NCBI RefSeq assembly: GCF_032854445.1
Contig: NC_088302.1
Coordinates: 49,632,046-49,696,045 of the forward strand
DNA: 64,000 bases
Origin: Liolophura sinensis
Taxonomy: Eukaryota; Mollusca; Polyplacophora; Chitonida; Chitonidae
Direction of reading: 5' to 3'
The position numbers and the translations under genes were made by a program. Positions 23,408-34,875 of this stretch are shown piece after piece. Below the pieces are notes generated by a model, which saw only the letters and a list, made by a program, of their open reading frames with translations, did not search any database and was not told where the DNA came from. How positions within the stretch are numbered: position 1 is the stretch's first letter; every line of letters begins with the position of its first letter.

Positions 23408-25221
23408 TTGCTATGAACTGATCGATTGCCAACAGCTCTGCTGTCTTTAATATTTTGCGTTTTATTTTGCTTAAAATTTGCTTGCAGCATTTAATCAGAG
23501 AAGAACGCTATCTTGATGTCTCTGCCACATATGTAGTAACCCATAGCAAAGAGATAAAGTGCCAGAGCTGTACATATCACTGGACCTTTAAATCCCCTCC
23601 ACATATATGTTCTATATATAGAACGGTATTATAATAATGCCTGTGCATTTCAAAGTATCTGTGATTTAGGAACAATTTTATTCAGTTTGGCATATAGATG
23701 GAGTAAGGAGAAAAGAAAACAGTAACATGTAGCTGTCTTTTGCTCATTTGTTGAATGTACATGTCATCAAGCTGACAGATTCATCATTTTGGGCCAAAAT
23801 GTTGACCCCTGACTGATGACAGAGTTCATGTAAGCTGACATCAATTGTTATTTATCAGGAAACAAGATGTTTATACAACAGATACTACATTGTTATACCT
23901 TTCAGAATTTGAGAAAAGAATTCAGGATTTGATTTTCCCGGTGACCATTGGACTGAGTATAATAAAGTTTCAGCCTGTCCAGTACATTTGATCAGCTACT
24001 GGTCCACTGGTCTTGTAGAAAATAATATATTACCTTTGTAACTGTGAAAAAGTAACTTTCACACATATCTATCTCTGCATAATATGCAGTGATTATGTAT
24101 TTAGAAAGTAATTATTTATTTCCTGTTTCATGTTGTTGACATGGAAGAACAATTCCCAAGTGAGTCAAATAAACATTGCATGTGTTTTTCATGCAGGATC
24201 GTAAGTTTTATTACAACAGTGTACATACACTGTATATTGACATGTACCTAGGCTGTACATTTACATGTACCTAGGCTGTACATTTACATGTAGTCCTTGA
24301 CAATTTAGTACATAGGTTAACTTGTTTGGACTAATGCTGTCTTGTAGTCAGTGTTGTTGTTGGCTGCTAGAACATGGTTAACGCACTTAGCTTTTTCAGC
24401 TTTGTTGAATCATTTTAGTTTTCCAGAAAATGCCCTGCATGGTGGACTAATTTTAATACTCAGCTAGGAATTCTATCCATCTCATGCAGAACATCCTATC
24501 TGGTGAGCGCGAGAAAAGCTATGACTGTTGACAAGGTAAATCAGAAATTTTTATGTAATAGTGGCAGTCCTTTCATCATTGTTATATGATTAGATTATCT
24601 GGTTCAGTAACTCGATCTAAAGATCTAATTTTTCAGGATCCGGAATTAGTGGTTTTGCTTGACTGCATATCGCAGTGTTGCAGATTGCATGTAGATTAAA
24701 GGACCATTCTGATGCCAGATTTGTTGCTAAAGGATTATTGATAGATGGAGTTGCTGTCTACCCTGAGTCATAATGACTTGAACCAAAAACATTTTACAGT
24801 GCATTACATCTGCACAATAATAATATATTACGTAATTTTGATCAGAATGTACCTGAAAACAACATCACATGTATATGTTATGTATACTTATGTTAAGCTG
24901 TTTTAGTTCCAGGAAACTATTAAAAAACATTTTCAAAGTATTTGAAAAACAGGTTCTTTAGATTGGACAGGAATTGTACTTTGTCCTTCAGCTATGTACA
25001 GCTTCACATTATGTCACCATTGTGTGACCATAATAAAACCATAGCTATGGATGTTGATTTTTTGGGGATTTTTTTTTTTTTTTTTTTTTTTTGAGGTAAA
25101 GTATAATTCTGGTGATTTCATTACCTACAGGGCTGTTTTAGTTCTAAGGAAACTATTAAGTCAAGTATTTGAAAAATAAATTAATATTTTAAATGTAACT
25201 AAGCAATCTGACAAAGAGAAT
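23408..25221. other. Mostly non-coding; short tandem duplication
   Basis: A 23-bp duplication lies at 24241-24286 (catgtacctaggctgtacat, twice). A possible 72-nt open segment at 24464-24535 (acceptor tactcag, donor aag|gtaaat) is too weak to call. There is a poly-T run at about 25070-25093. Confidence 0.4.
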
Positions 25222-25382
25222 GGCCATATGTGGTAAGGTCTGTCAGCAACCTGCGGATGGTTGTGGGTTTCCCCCGGGCTCTGCCTGGTTTCCACCCATC
25301 ATAATACTGGCCGCCGTCGTATAATGAAATATTCTTGAGTACGGCTTAAAACACCAATGAAATAAATCAAATTAGTAAATAA
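25222..25382 (+). mobile_element. SINE family A, 5' truncated
   Basis: It begins at gtggtaaggtctgtcagcaa, cctgcggatggttgtgggtt and runs through the body to aaacaccaatgaaataaatc. The tRNA-like head is missing. Confidence 0.87.
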
Positions 25383-27357
25383 ATCAGAAAGAGAAGGTTT
25401 TATGATTTTTCAAAGATTGTGTGTCAGCACATCAGACTTTCCACTACTGGCTGTCATTGGCAAACAGTTCATTTCTTTGTGTTTATTTATATTTTTAAAC
25501 TCAAAACAACGGTTGCTCTAACTTTATTGAGTGTACTTTAACTACTTAACCTTAACTCTGAGCTATGAACATAAGATTATCATATTATACACAGGTAAAC
25601 AAATTGTACGTAATCAGCACATGTAGCAAATAAATTACTGACTCAAAATCTCAGATCTGAAATCAGTGATGTCCCTTGACTTGAAGTATTTGACCTTTCG
25701 ATTGATCAGAGTCAGCTAAAGATTTCCCCCAGATGATTGAATGTGCGAGCTGATTTGTAGAACTCACATGTATACAGTATCACTGGTAACTTAATGATGC
25801 TTGTAGATGTGCCAGCTAGGTCTCTAAGCTGTCTGTCTGATAGTAGTTTGGAACGGACATTGATTTATATGGTGTTGATGGCATTTGATCTGACCTGGGT
25901 GACCAATTGACACTTCCGTCCACAAAGGTTCCACCCCTAGGGCAGCTAATTACTCTCAACACCCACCAGCATTATAGAACATGATCAAGCCTTGGGCTGA
26001 ATGAGGTTAAGCCAGCTGCCAATGGAACATAAAAGTCTTGACTGCCTGAACCCAGGCTTTGTAATTGTTTCCAGACCAGGTAAGATTTACACCTGGTAAT
26101 TACTCCTCTGACTGTTGATTGTTGAGGCCTCAATGGTCCCCAGAATTAAAGCCTTGTAAATCTGTCTGTAAGTCTGTGTAAGGTATAGATTTGCGTTCAG
26201 TAACATGGCAGATGCCATAAGGAAGCTTCAGTCATGACCTTGGTCATGTATTCTGCAGAATATATAGTAATAAGCGCACTGTCTGCTTGCTGGCACATGG
26301 AATGTTTGAACTGTGTGTGTTTTATTTTTGTACTGTTTTTTAATTTTAATCACACTTATGCACAAGTATATTGCCAGGATACCTTTTTTCTTTAATATTA
26401 GCACGTAGAAATTTTCCGAAGATCTCAACAAAAATGTGTGCAAGTACTTGTAGATTTACACACAGTTTGCCTTTTTCACTTTCATAATAGCCATTCTAAA
26501 ATAGAAATGTACCAATTGCCTACACTGAGATTACATCTCTAACAACTTTGGCAGCACGAACTTCCTGGGTAAAGAAAAGTCCCACGAGACACAGACTGCT
26601 TTTAAAATTGTTGACAATGCATGGCACAAACTGCATTATAAAGGAGGCTTTTCTCAATTGAAGCTTGTCGACAATACAGCAATGACATCCCCTCTACATG
26701 CTTCCTAGGTAAGAGGTACCAAGATTGGCCTTAACCGTAGCAAATTCCTTCCTTAAACAGCTTCTCGCTTATCAGTGGAAACAGCTATGGAGAACCACTT
26801 AATATTCATTGTTCTGTTACTCCAAAAATCTAATTTGGATTTACCTTCAGTGTTTTGATAAGTAACTTTCATAAAATGTTCTTACTGAAAATTCCCAATA
26901 ATGTTTATTATGTTATAGGGATACTGGATTTCTACATGATGATGACGAGCTCTCTTTACCATTAGTCTTTGATGAAAATACCATGCCAGTGGCACCCAGC
27001 TATCCATGCAAAAATTTGTAGATATAGGCACATGGTCTCAAATGCCAGAATTGTTAAGCCACACCACAGAACAGTGGTTTGTCATTGCGGTTGGTAAATT
27101 AGCAGATGTACAATTTTGACACTTGATATTTGATACTTTCACAGTAAGATTAGCTGATATTTATTGAAAATGCCTGCAAAACAGGTGTAGTGTTTTTCAA
27201 AATTAGTTCATGTTGTTCCACAGGAGAAATTGTAAATACTGTATTTCACCTAAAAGTTTCCACCACAAAGCGCATTTTTATTTTCTAATTATGATAATAA
27301 TGTAAAATAATTTTACTTTTGGTGCTCAGTCTTTTCAGTAGAATATCATCTTTTGAA
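25383..27357. other. No supported gene
   Basis: AT-rich sequence. The 71-aa minus-strand frame at 26228-26443 is Lys/Ile-rich and unremarkable. Confidence 0.4.
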
Positions 27358-27479
27358 CTGCAACACTTTTGAACAACTGGACCCTAAATTGCAGTCATAT
27401 CATATTGGATTGACTCTGAATCTACCGCTCCTGAAGCGCGGACGCTCTACCAACTATGCTGTCGGGTCCGGTAAGTTGA
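27358..27479 (-). mobile_element. SINE family B-like head fragment
   Basis: On the minus strand it reads accggacccgacagcatagt, tggtagagcgtccgcgc. This closely parallels the head of the SINE at 22391 (accggcccaaatagcataat, tggtagagtg). It continues to gggtccagttgttcaaaagt, gttgcag, a word also present at 54021-54047 in the same orientation. It is truncated. Confidence 0.6.
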
Positions 27480-27488
27480 TAGTGTGTT

Positions 27489-27755
27489 GGGGGCCTCCGT
27501 GGCTCCATTGGTTAGCACACTAGTGCAGTGTAAAGACCCAGGAGCCTCTCACCAATGCGGTCACTTTGAGTTAAAGTCCAGTTCATGCTGGTTTCCTCTC
27601 CAGTCGTACATGAGAAGGTCTGCCAGCAACCTAGCGGATGGTCATTGTTTTCCCCCGGGCTCTACCCGATTTCCTCCCACCATAATGCTGGCTGCCTTTG
27701 TATAATGAAATATTCTTGACTATGGAGTAAAACGCCAATCAAATAAATAAATATA
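27489..27755 (+). mobile_element. SINE family A, full length (reference copy)
   Basis: The head is gggcctccgtggctccattg, gttagcacactagtgcag. The A box is TGGCTCCATTGG and the B-box region tgagttaaagtcc. The body is gaaggtctgccagcaaccta, gcggatggtcattg, tcccccgggctctacccg, ctcccaccataatgctgg. The tail is atattcttgactatgg, aaacgccaatcaaataaata. The 73-aa open frame inside (27484-27705) is a translation of the SINE. It lies 10 bp from the oppositely oriented family B fragment. Confidence 0.92.
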
Positions 27756-28170
27756 ATTTGTTGAAGAATTTACATGCATGTAGCTTTTGGCTGTGAGAAG
27801 TGTATCTGGTAAATGAATTCTGCAGTTGTCAAACCTTGCAGCCAGCTTTACCAAGTCAACTGATGTGTGAGTTTACTTCACACATCTTCAAACATAAATA
27901 ATGCTTTTCTAACCGCGAGCACTTGCATGGAAAGGCTCTCCAGGGAAAAGCAAGTATGAGGTAATTGCCACAGATGATCCATTAGCGATGTAATTACCTG
28001 GTGAGAAAAGAAGCTGTTTCCTACACATGCCTTTTCCTGGAAAGAAAACACCCTACACCATTTAGTTGCACTCAATACACACTCTGCACTTTATTCACCC
28101 GTGTACCATAACTCAGCATCAGGCTTACATATATGCCTCATCATGAGATCTTTGCAAATTCCCATGATCA
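27756..28170. other. No recognisable feature
   Basis: Unique-looking sequence between a SINE and a minisatellite. The 65-aa minus-strand frame has no support. Confidence 0.4.
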
Positions 28171-28179
28171 GACCCTGAC

Positions 28180-28900
28180 ACTGTCGTATAATGTCTTGTC
28201 ATCACTCCTGTGTAGAGTCTCATCATCACACCTGTGTAATGTCTCATCATCACACCTGTGTAATGTGTCATCATCACACCTGTATACTGCCTCATCAATG
28301 TCATATAATGTCTTGTCATCACACCTTTGTAGTGTCTCATCATCATACCTGTGTAATGTCTCATCATCACACCTGTGTAATGTCTCATCATCACACCTGT
28401 GTAATGTGTCATCATCACACCAGTATAATGCCTCATCATCATACATGTGCAATGTCTCATCAAGGTTGTGTAATGTCTCGTCATCACACCTGTGCAGTAT
28501 ATCAGCATCACACTTGTGCCTTGTTTCAACATCACACCTGTGCAGTGTCTCATTGTCACACCTGTGTAGTGTCTCATCATTACACAGGTGCAATACCTCA
28601 TCACACATGTGTAATGTCTCAACATCACACCTGTGCAGTGTCTCAATGTCACACCTGTGCAGTGTCTCAACTTTACATTTGTGTAGTCTCTCAATATCAC
28701 ACATGTGCAATGTCTCACCAGTGTGATGTCTCATTGTCAGAGAATTGCTATGTTTTGTCAGATGTGTAATGTCTTATCACTGTAATGTCACCTAATAACA
28801 CCAGTGCAATTGTCACCAGTGCAGTTCCACAAGAATTTTGTATGTTTGAACATCACACCTGTGCAGTGTCTCATCATCACATGTGCAAAACATGTAATGT
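28180..28900. repeat. 24-bp minisatellite (atgtctcatcatcacacctg tgta)
   Basis: About 23 copies of a 24-bp unit run to 28740, then scattered units continue to about 28885. Because 24 is a multiple of three, several frames on both strands stay open for 188-197 codons (His/Cys/Ser-rich on plus, octapeptide H.CDDETL on minus). The simultaneous openness of both strands argues that this is repeat structure, not coding. Confidence 0.93.
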
Positions 28901-29025
28901 ATGATTTGTCTGGAGGTGACTTTCTGTCAATCAGGACCTCATAGATCTGTCATTATATGATCAGACACAGAGAAAACAGTGGCACACAAAGACTACATGT
29001 ATATATGTGTACTTATTCCATGTAC

Positions 29026-29133
29026 TCAGCCTGGTTTCCTCCCACCATAATCCTGGCCACTGTCCTATAAGAGAATTATTACTGAGTACAGTGTATAAAA
29101 TAAATAAATAAGTAACACCAATAAAATAAATAA
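29026..29133 (+). mobile_element. SINE family A, decayed 3' end
   Basis: The stretch cctggtttcctcccaccata, atcctggccactgtc, then a mutated tail with two tandem tail ends (ataaataaataagtaacacc, aataaaataaataagt). Confidence 0.75.
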
Positions 29134-30520
29134 GTGCATTTGCTCAGATCAGTCATAGCCTCTTATTGTTATGAACATCATATTGCAGTGCTCTGGCTGT
29201 CAGAGCATCTGTCTGCTGTGCTCTTATACATACATTTATTTATTTATTCTTTTGATTGTACTCACCGCAAGAATGTATAAGTTGTACTTGTGTGGATATA
29301 CGATGGCACTTGAGGTTATAAATGAGAGAGTGAATGGTTATATGACTTAACACCACTAATGGGCAGTATTACAGCCATGTTGTGGCCAAAGTCAGGTTTA
29401 TGGTTGAAGATTCTAATGTACCTTGCCAGGTAACTGGACAAACCTGGTGGCTTAAATTGGCAGTCTGACCAGCAGGAGTTACTGTTCAAACATGGAACCT
29501 CATTGGTAAATGACCATTGGTCCTCAGGGAGAAGCTATTAAGACTGCTGGGCTTCCCAACTTTATATTGAGGTGTACATGCACTAAGCTAAGGCCTCACA
29601 AATGTAAATTGTTGTTTTACAGGCAGGATTTTTATAATGTAAAGAGTAAAAAAAATAGAACTAAAACAAGGTATTTGGTATGCTTGAGTTTCACCAGCAT
29701 CAGATATAGTGCCATTATCTTTAGAAGATAAAGAGTACTGCTTACACTACATGCACTGAAATTAAACATTGCAAACATTGCAATCTCTCAAATGTTCAAG
29801 CTGAATTTTTCTCCATATTTCCTCTTTTAGCTGACCTTTGCACTTTCGGAAAAAGTCTCTCTTGGGGATCATATAGTAGAAGTCTTTTTTTTGTAGTCTG
29901 TATATTCAGCCCGAAGGATGAAAGTTAATGCATGCACAAAGCATGAGTATTGGCACATATTTACGCATCGCAGCAACTTTGTGCAGAATTTCACAATAAA
30001 ACAGTCGTGATGCCATCACGTTCATCCCAGATATATTGAACACAATCCACTGTGCAGAACATCTGGAGGACCTGTTTGAAACTGTATTGACTATGATTAG
30101 TCGTCACATGCATTTTTTTATGTTAATTACGTGTCTGCCGTTAACATTTTCTAACTGAATTCATTTTCTTATACTTATTTATGTGTTTAAGCCAATTTAA
30201 ACAGTGTATGTAAAGCCACTTAATAAGTGTAACCTATATATAACCCAAGATAAGGTATTTTTGTGGTATAGCCTCTCAATTGTCTCAAAAGTATATATAG
30301 ATAGATGCAAAATGCGACCAAGTTTACATTGGGGTTTTGATAATAAAAAAAATGTTTTGTACTTCTTACTTTAATATCTGTAAAATCCTCACCTGTTTAT
30401 AAGCCAGAATAAAACAAGAATACTCTACCAAGCGACACTATATTCTCTGATATTCTCTAGTTATGCCTTACAAGTTTGAAAAAAAAATTTTATATCGATC
30501 CTGGTTAAAAATTGATAATT
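29134..30520. other. No supported gene
   Basis: There is a possible SINE tail on the minus strand at 29236-29280 (tttatttattcttttgatt). Otherwise it is AT-rich non-coding DNA. Confidence 0.35.
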
Positions 30521-30599
30521 TTTAGTCTGTACCAAACATCTGACTGCATGAATTAGTCATGCAGCAGCTAGCCATAAGCAATTTTTGTGACTTATAAAA

Positions 30600-31150
30600 T
30601 TTGTGGGCTGCCCCCGAGTTGTATCTGGGATTAACACTCCAAGGGATATGAAATTCCGCTGTTAGAGCCCAAGGTGTTAGACTGGCAATTGTTTTAGCCT
30701 GGGCATTGGCGCGACAAAGTCTGAGTAGCACACGGCAAGCCCGGACATGTCTAGGCTGCTTCAGGAACTATCCTCGGCTGCCGGAGTGAGCCGATGTCTT
30801 CTGCGCGGACAGAGTCAAAGTCATATCCCACAGATCTGCTGAATACAATTGACATGCCTGTTGCCATAATGCCTGCTAGATTAAGGTCAAAACGCCTGCT
30901 GCTGTGTACTTCTTCACATGCATGGAAAAGTATGACTACGGATACCAAGATTTAATTGTGTGTGAAATTATATGCTATTCTGTAAGACAACCCGGAAGTA
31001 AAGACCATGTGATTTCCCTCGTTACAGCCGGGCCTGGTAGGTGAAGAAATTTGTCCGACAACTGTTACATGTACATAGGAAAATGCCTATAAATCGATCT
31101 CGGCAATAGTCTGGGTGTTTTTGATTACTGACGACTGACGGAGTACAAAA
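30600..31150 (+). promoter_or_regulatory. Candidate promoter: CpG-richer stretch, ETS site, TATA box
   Basis: CG dinucleotides are clearly denser here than in flanking DNA (ggcgcgac, gcgcggac, ctcggctgccggag). CCGGAAGT at 30992-30999 is a canonical ETS/GABP site. TATAAAT lies at 31088-31094, 58 bp before an ATG that opens a 72-codon exon. This is the only place in the window where several independent promoter signals line up with an open start exon. A downstream minus-strand gene from the same region (frames at 30522-30948) is possible, but its frames lack splice donors. Confidence 0.4.
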
Positions 31151-31151
31151 A

Positions 31152-31367
31152 ATGGGCGTTATGTCTCGTCATAAACGAGTTGTGTGTACCTCCGATACCC
31201 TGGAGTGTAATGATGGAAAGCCTAACTTTCTTGTGCATTCTTACAAAGGTCAAGCAAAGACACTCACAAAAAACTTTATAAGCACCTTTTATGCTTTCTT
31301 TTCTTCTTTTGGTCTTGATGCTGGAGCTTTGAGCATAAAAGCCAAACCTGAGGAAGACATTCTCAAG
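31152..31367 (+). CDS. Candidate first coding exon, unrecognised protein
   Basis: The ATG lies 58 bp after a TATA-like box and opens 72 codons ending in ctcaag|gtatct, a usable donor, in phase 0. The peptide starts MGVMSRHKRVVCTSDTLECN, passes FLVHSYKGQAKTLTKNF and ends GALSIKAKPEEDILK. The 3' part has an aromatic-rich segment (STFYAFFSSFG). Without splicing the frame stops at 31389, giving 79 aa. The exon's phase matches the candidate exon at 50536-50569 and, through it, 57186-57400. No domain is recognised. The start was chosen because it is the first ATG after the TATA box. Confidence 0.38.
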
Positions 31368-31466
31368 GTATCTGTGACCATTTCTCCATGATCTCCCATG
31401 AGATGTTTTTCTGTCTCCTCAGCTCCCCCCCCCCCCCCCTTCAAAATTGTGAATTAAAAACATAGG

Positions 31467-31570
31467 TATCCCCTGGGCTGTGGTTTCCCCCCATCTTACT
31501 GTTGGCCGTCGTCTTGTAAGTGAAATATTCTTGCGTACAGCGTAAAACACCAATTAAGTAAATAGATAGT
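31467..31570 (+). mobile_element. SINE family A, 3' part
   Basis: It reads tatcccctgggctgtggttt, ggccgtcgtcttgtaagtga, aatattcttgcgtacagcgt, aaaacaccaattaagtaaat. It is 5' truncated and preceded by a C-run at 31427-31439. Confidence 0.85.
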
Positions 31571-31742
31571 AACAGGTGTATAAGTCCTTCTCTGTGTGAC
31601 CCTTAATTGCTACATGATCTCCGATTGTTAAAGCACTTTGTTAACGCAATAAAAGGCAATGCGTTATATCAAACAGTGTTTTGTTTAACTTCAAAAATTA
31701 TGTATACATAATTTATCTTACAAGTAATATACGTGTAAGCGT

Positions 31743-31954
31743 TACCCTAATTCTTCAACCATCACTGCGATCAATATTTTGAACCATTCTGAGAAAACTA
31801 TGAGGTGTAGAGAAATAATTTGCACAGTTTAATAAAACTTGCATCTTTAGTGACACAAACAAATCATTTTTAGCATAATTTCCCTAATAATTCTATGCAT
31901 AGATTTCTCTGAAAAAAGTGCTTTAGTGGTAGAGAAGGTTGAAGATTTACAGTA
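31743..31954 (+). mobile_element. MITE, Ta-attcttcaacc family, complete
   Basis: The left end is taccctaattcttcaacc and the right end ggttgaagatttacagta, an imperfect inverted repeat beginning and ending in TA. The interior has tttagtgacacaaacaaatc and ctctgaaaaaagtgcttta, shared with 57577-57788. Both copies are exactly 212 bp. It is non-coding and probably a Tc1/mariner-type derivative with TA target duplication (inference). Confidence 0.75.
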
Positions 31955-32022
31955 TACACACCATCTTCATTTTAGATCTCACAGATTCCATATCGAACAA
32001 AGACTATCACAAAGACTATCAC

Positions 32023-32070
32023 ATAAGTGCAATTTTCTTGAGAATGGAGTCAAACACCAATCAAATAAAT
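32023..32070 (+). mobile_element. SINE family A, tail only
   Basis: ataagtgcaattttcttgag, then aaacaccaatcaaataaat: a very short 5'-truncated copy. Confidence 0.7.
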
Positions 32071-33210
32071 TTTAAAAATTGCCTGCATGATTTGTACTTG
32101 TCGAAGATCTTTGGCCTGTGTATTACTTCTTTGCTATCATTTATTGAAATAAATCCTAGCATTCATAATTCTAAAAACCTTGCTGCAGACATCTCCATGT
32201 TCTTTGACCGATATGTTTTGTTGAGCGGAAGAATATTTTACTTGCGACGATTCGTTTCACAATTTTGAAATGTGAGCGTCAGACGAACCGGATCTGATCA
32301 TACAGAAAGAAGATAGCACATAAAAAATTCCATGTCACTCAGAATGAGTTCCTCATTCCACTGAGATGTCTGAACAGTTACGGTCATTGCAGTAAATTAG
32401 AGAATGGCTTTGACACTTCTTTTTACAAGAAGCCACTCCCTATTGTACCTGCTGAGCAAGGATGACATCTGAGTTGAGTTTGACCTGGTTAGGGTACGAG
32501 TTGTCTGGTTGACGATGGCCAATTGGCTTCTTCCTTCTGGATTTTCAAGACATTAGTAATCAATTCTACAAAAGAAAAAAAAATATTTTGTGAAGACAGT
32601 TTACAACAGCAGAGAGGTCTAAAATGTTAAATCAGCATTCAAGCTCAGATTTAATGAGTATAAATTTTGCTTCACCACTCACATGAAAATCAATAATATT
32701 TCAGCTAAACCTGAATGGCACATTTTCAACAAACTTTTTCATTATCTTCCCTTAAATATATCCATAAGTAGCCTGACAAGTCCACATGCTCTATCAACAT
32801 CAAATGGAACCAACCTTCATCCACCACACAATTGCTGACAGTTAATTAATCTGCTGCGTAATATTACGCAATTTAATTTAACCTTACCGCTCTGTTTCCA
32901 TTTTATTTGTCATATGCCATATGTAAATATATGCAATAAACACTAAAATAATTGATGACACTCCCAGCAATATTTAATGCATCTTGTTGCTGAAATAGAT
33001 ATCTAAAATTTAAAAAGTTCTATATCTGAACATCTGTCATGACAATTGCAATCCATAATCTACCAGATTTTAGTCACTGGGCATGGTGACCGAATTTGGG
33101 ATGAGTCATCTTGATCAGTTGAATCTGATGAACAGACCCGACAGCACTGCAATAATTAAGTGTGATGTCCCTAACGTTTTTTTTCCAACTTCTGTCAAAA
33201 TTAGCACTGC
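32071..33210. other. No supported gene
   Basis: AT-rich sequence. I see no repeats, splice-bounded open segments or motifs. Confidence 0.4.
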
Positions 33211-33430
33211 TAAACTTTGATGGTACACGCACAACAGTGTAATGAACTTTAATGGTACACACACAACAGTGTAATGAACTTTATTGGTAAACGTACAATA
33301 GTGTAATGAACTTTAATGGTACATGCACAACAGTGTAATGAACTTTAATGGTACACACACAACAGTGTAATGAACTTTAATGGTACACACACAACAGTGT
33401 AATGAACTTGAATGGTACACGCATAACACT
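33211..33430. repeat. 32-bp minisatellite
   Basis: About 6.7 copies of aatgaactttaatggtacac, acacaacagtgt (32 bp). Small variants occur at the acacac/acgcac site. Confidence 0.92.
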
Positions 33431-33770
33431 GAAAGTGTTACAAGATTTCAGTGCCCAAAAAAAAAAAATCTAAGTCTTCTTTTAAACTTTAAAGGCTATG
33501 GGTGAAAAATGAAAACATGAAGGAAAGTTTGAAAATTCTCTTTTTAGGCGTTTACAATAACAGAAAAGTGCAGCAAATTGTGTAATGCAAATGTATATTT
33601 ACTGTAGATACGATTTCCATTTTGACAACAAACTCAATTATACCACAAGAAGTGAAGAATTAATTTCAGCGGTAAATAGCCGTCAAATTCGTGATAGTTG
33701 AATTAATATGTAAGCAAATATACTATACTGACCTCAGTAACCTTTTCTTGAATCTGGTTCTTGACTTTAG

Positions 33771-33831
33771 ACGTATTTTGAACGTTCTACTGCAGAGATT
33801 AAGCGATGTCTTCTTTAAAGTTCTGTGGTTG
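33771..33831 (+). CDS. Short splice-bounded open segment
   Basis: The acceptor is gaatctggttcttgactttag and the donor ttg|gtaagc. Only one frame is open, reading RILNVLLQRLSDVFFKVLWL in phase 2 to 0. An inner acceptor (gttctactgcag, exon from 33796) would make it 36 nt in phase 0 to 0, compatible with the exon at 31152. It is listed as a possible exon of the same hypothetical gene. Chance pseudo-exons of this size are common. Confidence 0.18.
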
Positions 33832-34650
33832 GTAAGCCTAACTGAGCGAGAACAGTAGAGCTTCATATCCTCCGTCTATCTTAACCTCAAGTTGTATACA
33901 TGTAGCTGTGATGGTAATACATGTGGGCCAATGCAGTGTGTTCTGTTGTGCCAATGTCAGTAAGTGTCTCATATAATAGTGGGACAAATACCCCTAAAGA
34001 TTTGATTTGGTGCTAGATTCTTATTGAGCCTCCATCCTCTGTAGCTATCAAGAAATGACAAGGATGAGATTTGCCACAGATCTGATCGAGGTATTTCACA
34101 GAGGAAGTTATATATTCTACTGCTGTGGTTGATAGAGCCTGCAGTGCTGTCATTACTACTTTCAAAGCACTGGGGCCAAATGGAGCTAATCACCAATTCT
34201 GCCAAGTCCAGTTTACATACAGGTTTCCTGGAACTCTGATAATCAAGTTATAGCTTCATTTTCTCTGCTGGATGTGTCAGCCTTAGCTGCTGTCTGTTAT
34301 TTTAGTCCTTCCACCTTCACCCCTCTAAATATAGATAAATGGTGATGGGATCCAGCTGGTAGCCAGGGCTGTCCCTTTGCTCCCAGGGTCAGGATCCCTC
34401 CCCTGGGGTAGCCCGACCCCTGCCCTAGTAAGGCATCCTGACAAGCAAGTAACATTATCACCTCAGTCAACTGGGCACAGTAGTCTGTACCATAACAAGT
34501 TTATAGCTCTATTGTCAGACTGTGTGCTGGTCCCATAGAAATTTGTCTTGGATCTGATGGAATTAGTTGCTCTTATCCTGCTGTCCCCTTGCCCAGTTAC
34601 AGTCCATATGTCCACATTGCACAATGGATGGATCCAACACATCCGATGTC
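33832..34650. other. No supported gene
   Basis: A minus-strand frame of 78 aa at 33969-34205 has no splice support. A G/C-richer patch at 34340-34440 has no pattern I recognise. Confidence 0.35.
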
Positions 34651-34659
34651 CAGTCGTCC

Positions 34660-34875
34660 ATTCTTGTGACGTTACTTTTCATTCCTTTCTCTGTGAAAGC
34701 AAATGACGTCACAGAAAAATTGAACATTTGCATCCAGTTGGCCCATTTGCAACATTGTTGCTTATGATTGGTCATTTAGGTGTTCTTGATTGGCAGTTTG
34801 GAAAGGTCTATTGCACACAGGGTATGGGCTGACCATACCTTGCCTTAGTGCATCTGTACTTTTGGCGCCAATGCT
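34660..34875. promoter_or_regulatory. Cluster of consensus transcription-factor words
   Basis: A perfect CRE TGACGTCA lies at 34704-34711. A perfect octamer (ATTTGCAT, reverse of ATGCAAAT) follows at 34726-34733, and a half-CRE (tgacgt) precedes near 34667. The E2F-like palindrome TTGGCGCCAA is at 34862-34871. Such words occur by chance, but four within 210 bp of AT-rich DNA is suggestive of a cis-regulatory element. Confidence 0.3.

Noticed and set aside
24464-24535. 72-nt open segment LGILSISCRTSYLVSARKAM
   Set aside because: Acceptor has a poor pyrimidine tract, two alternative frames and donors exist, and no phase link to neighbours is clear.
28125-28769. Four overlapping 188-197 aa frames on both strands
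   Set aside because: All are translations of a 24-bp minisatellite; mutually exclusive frames cannot all be genes and none has flanking coding sequence.
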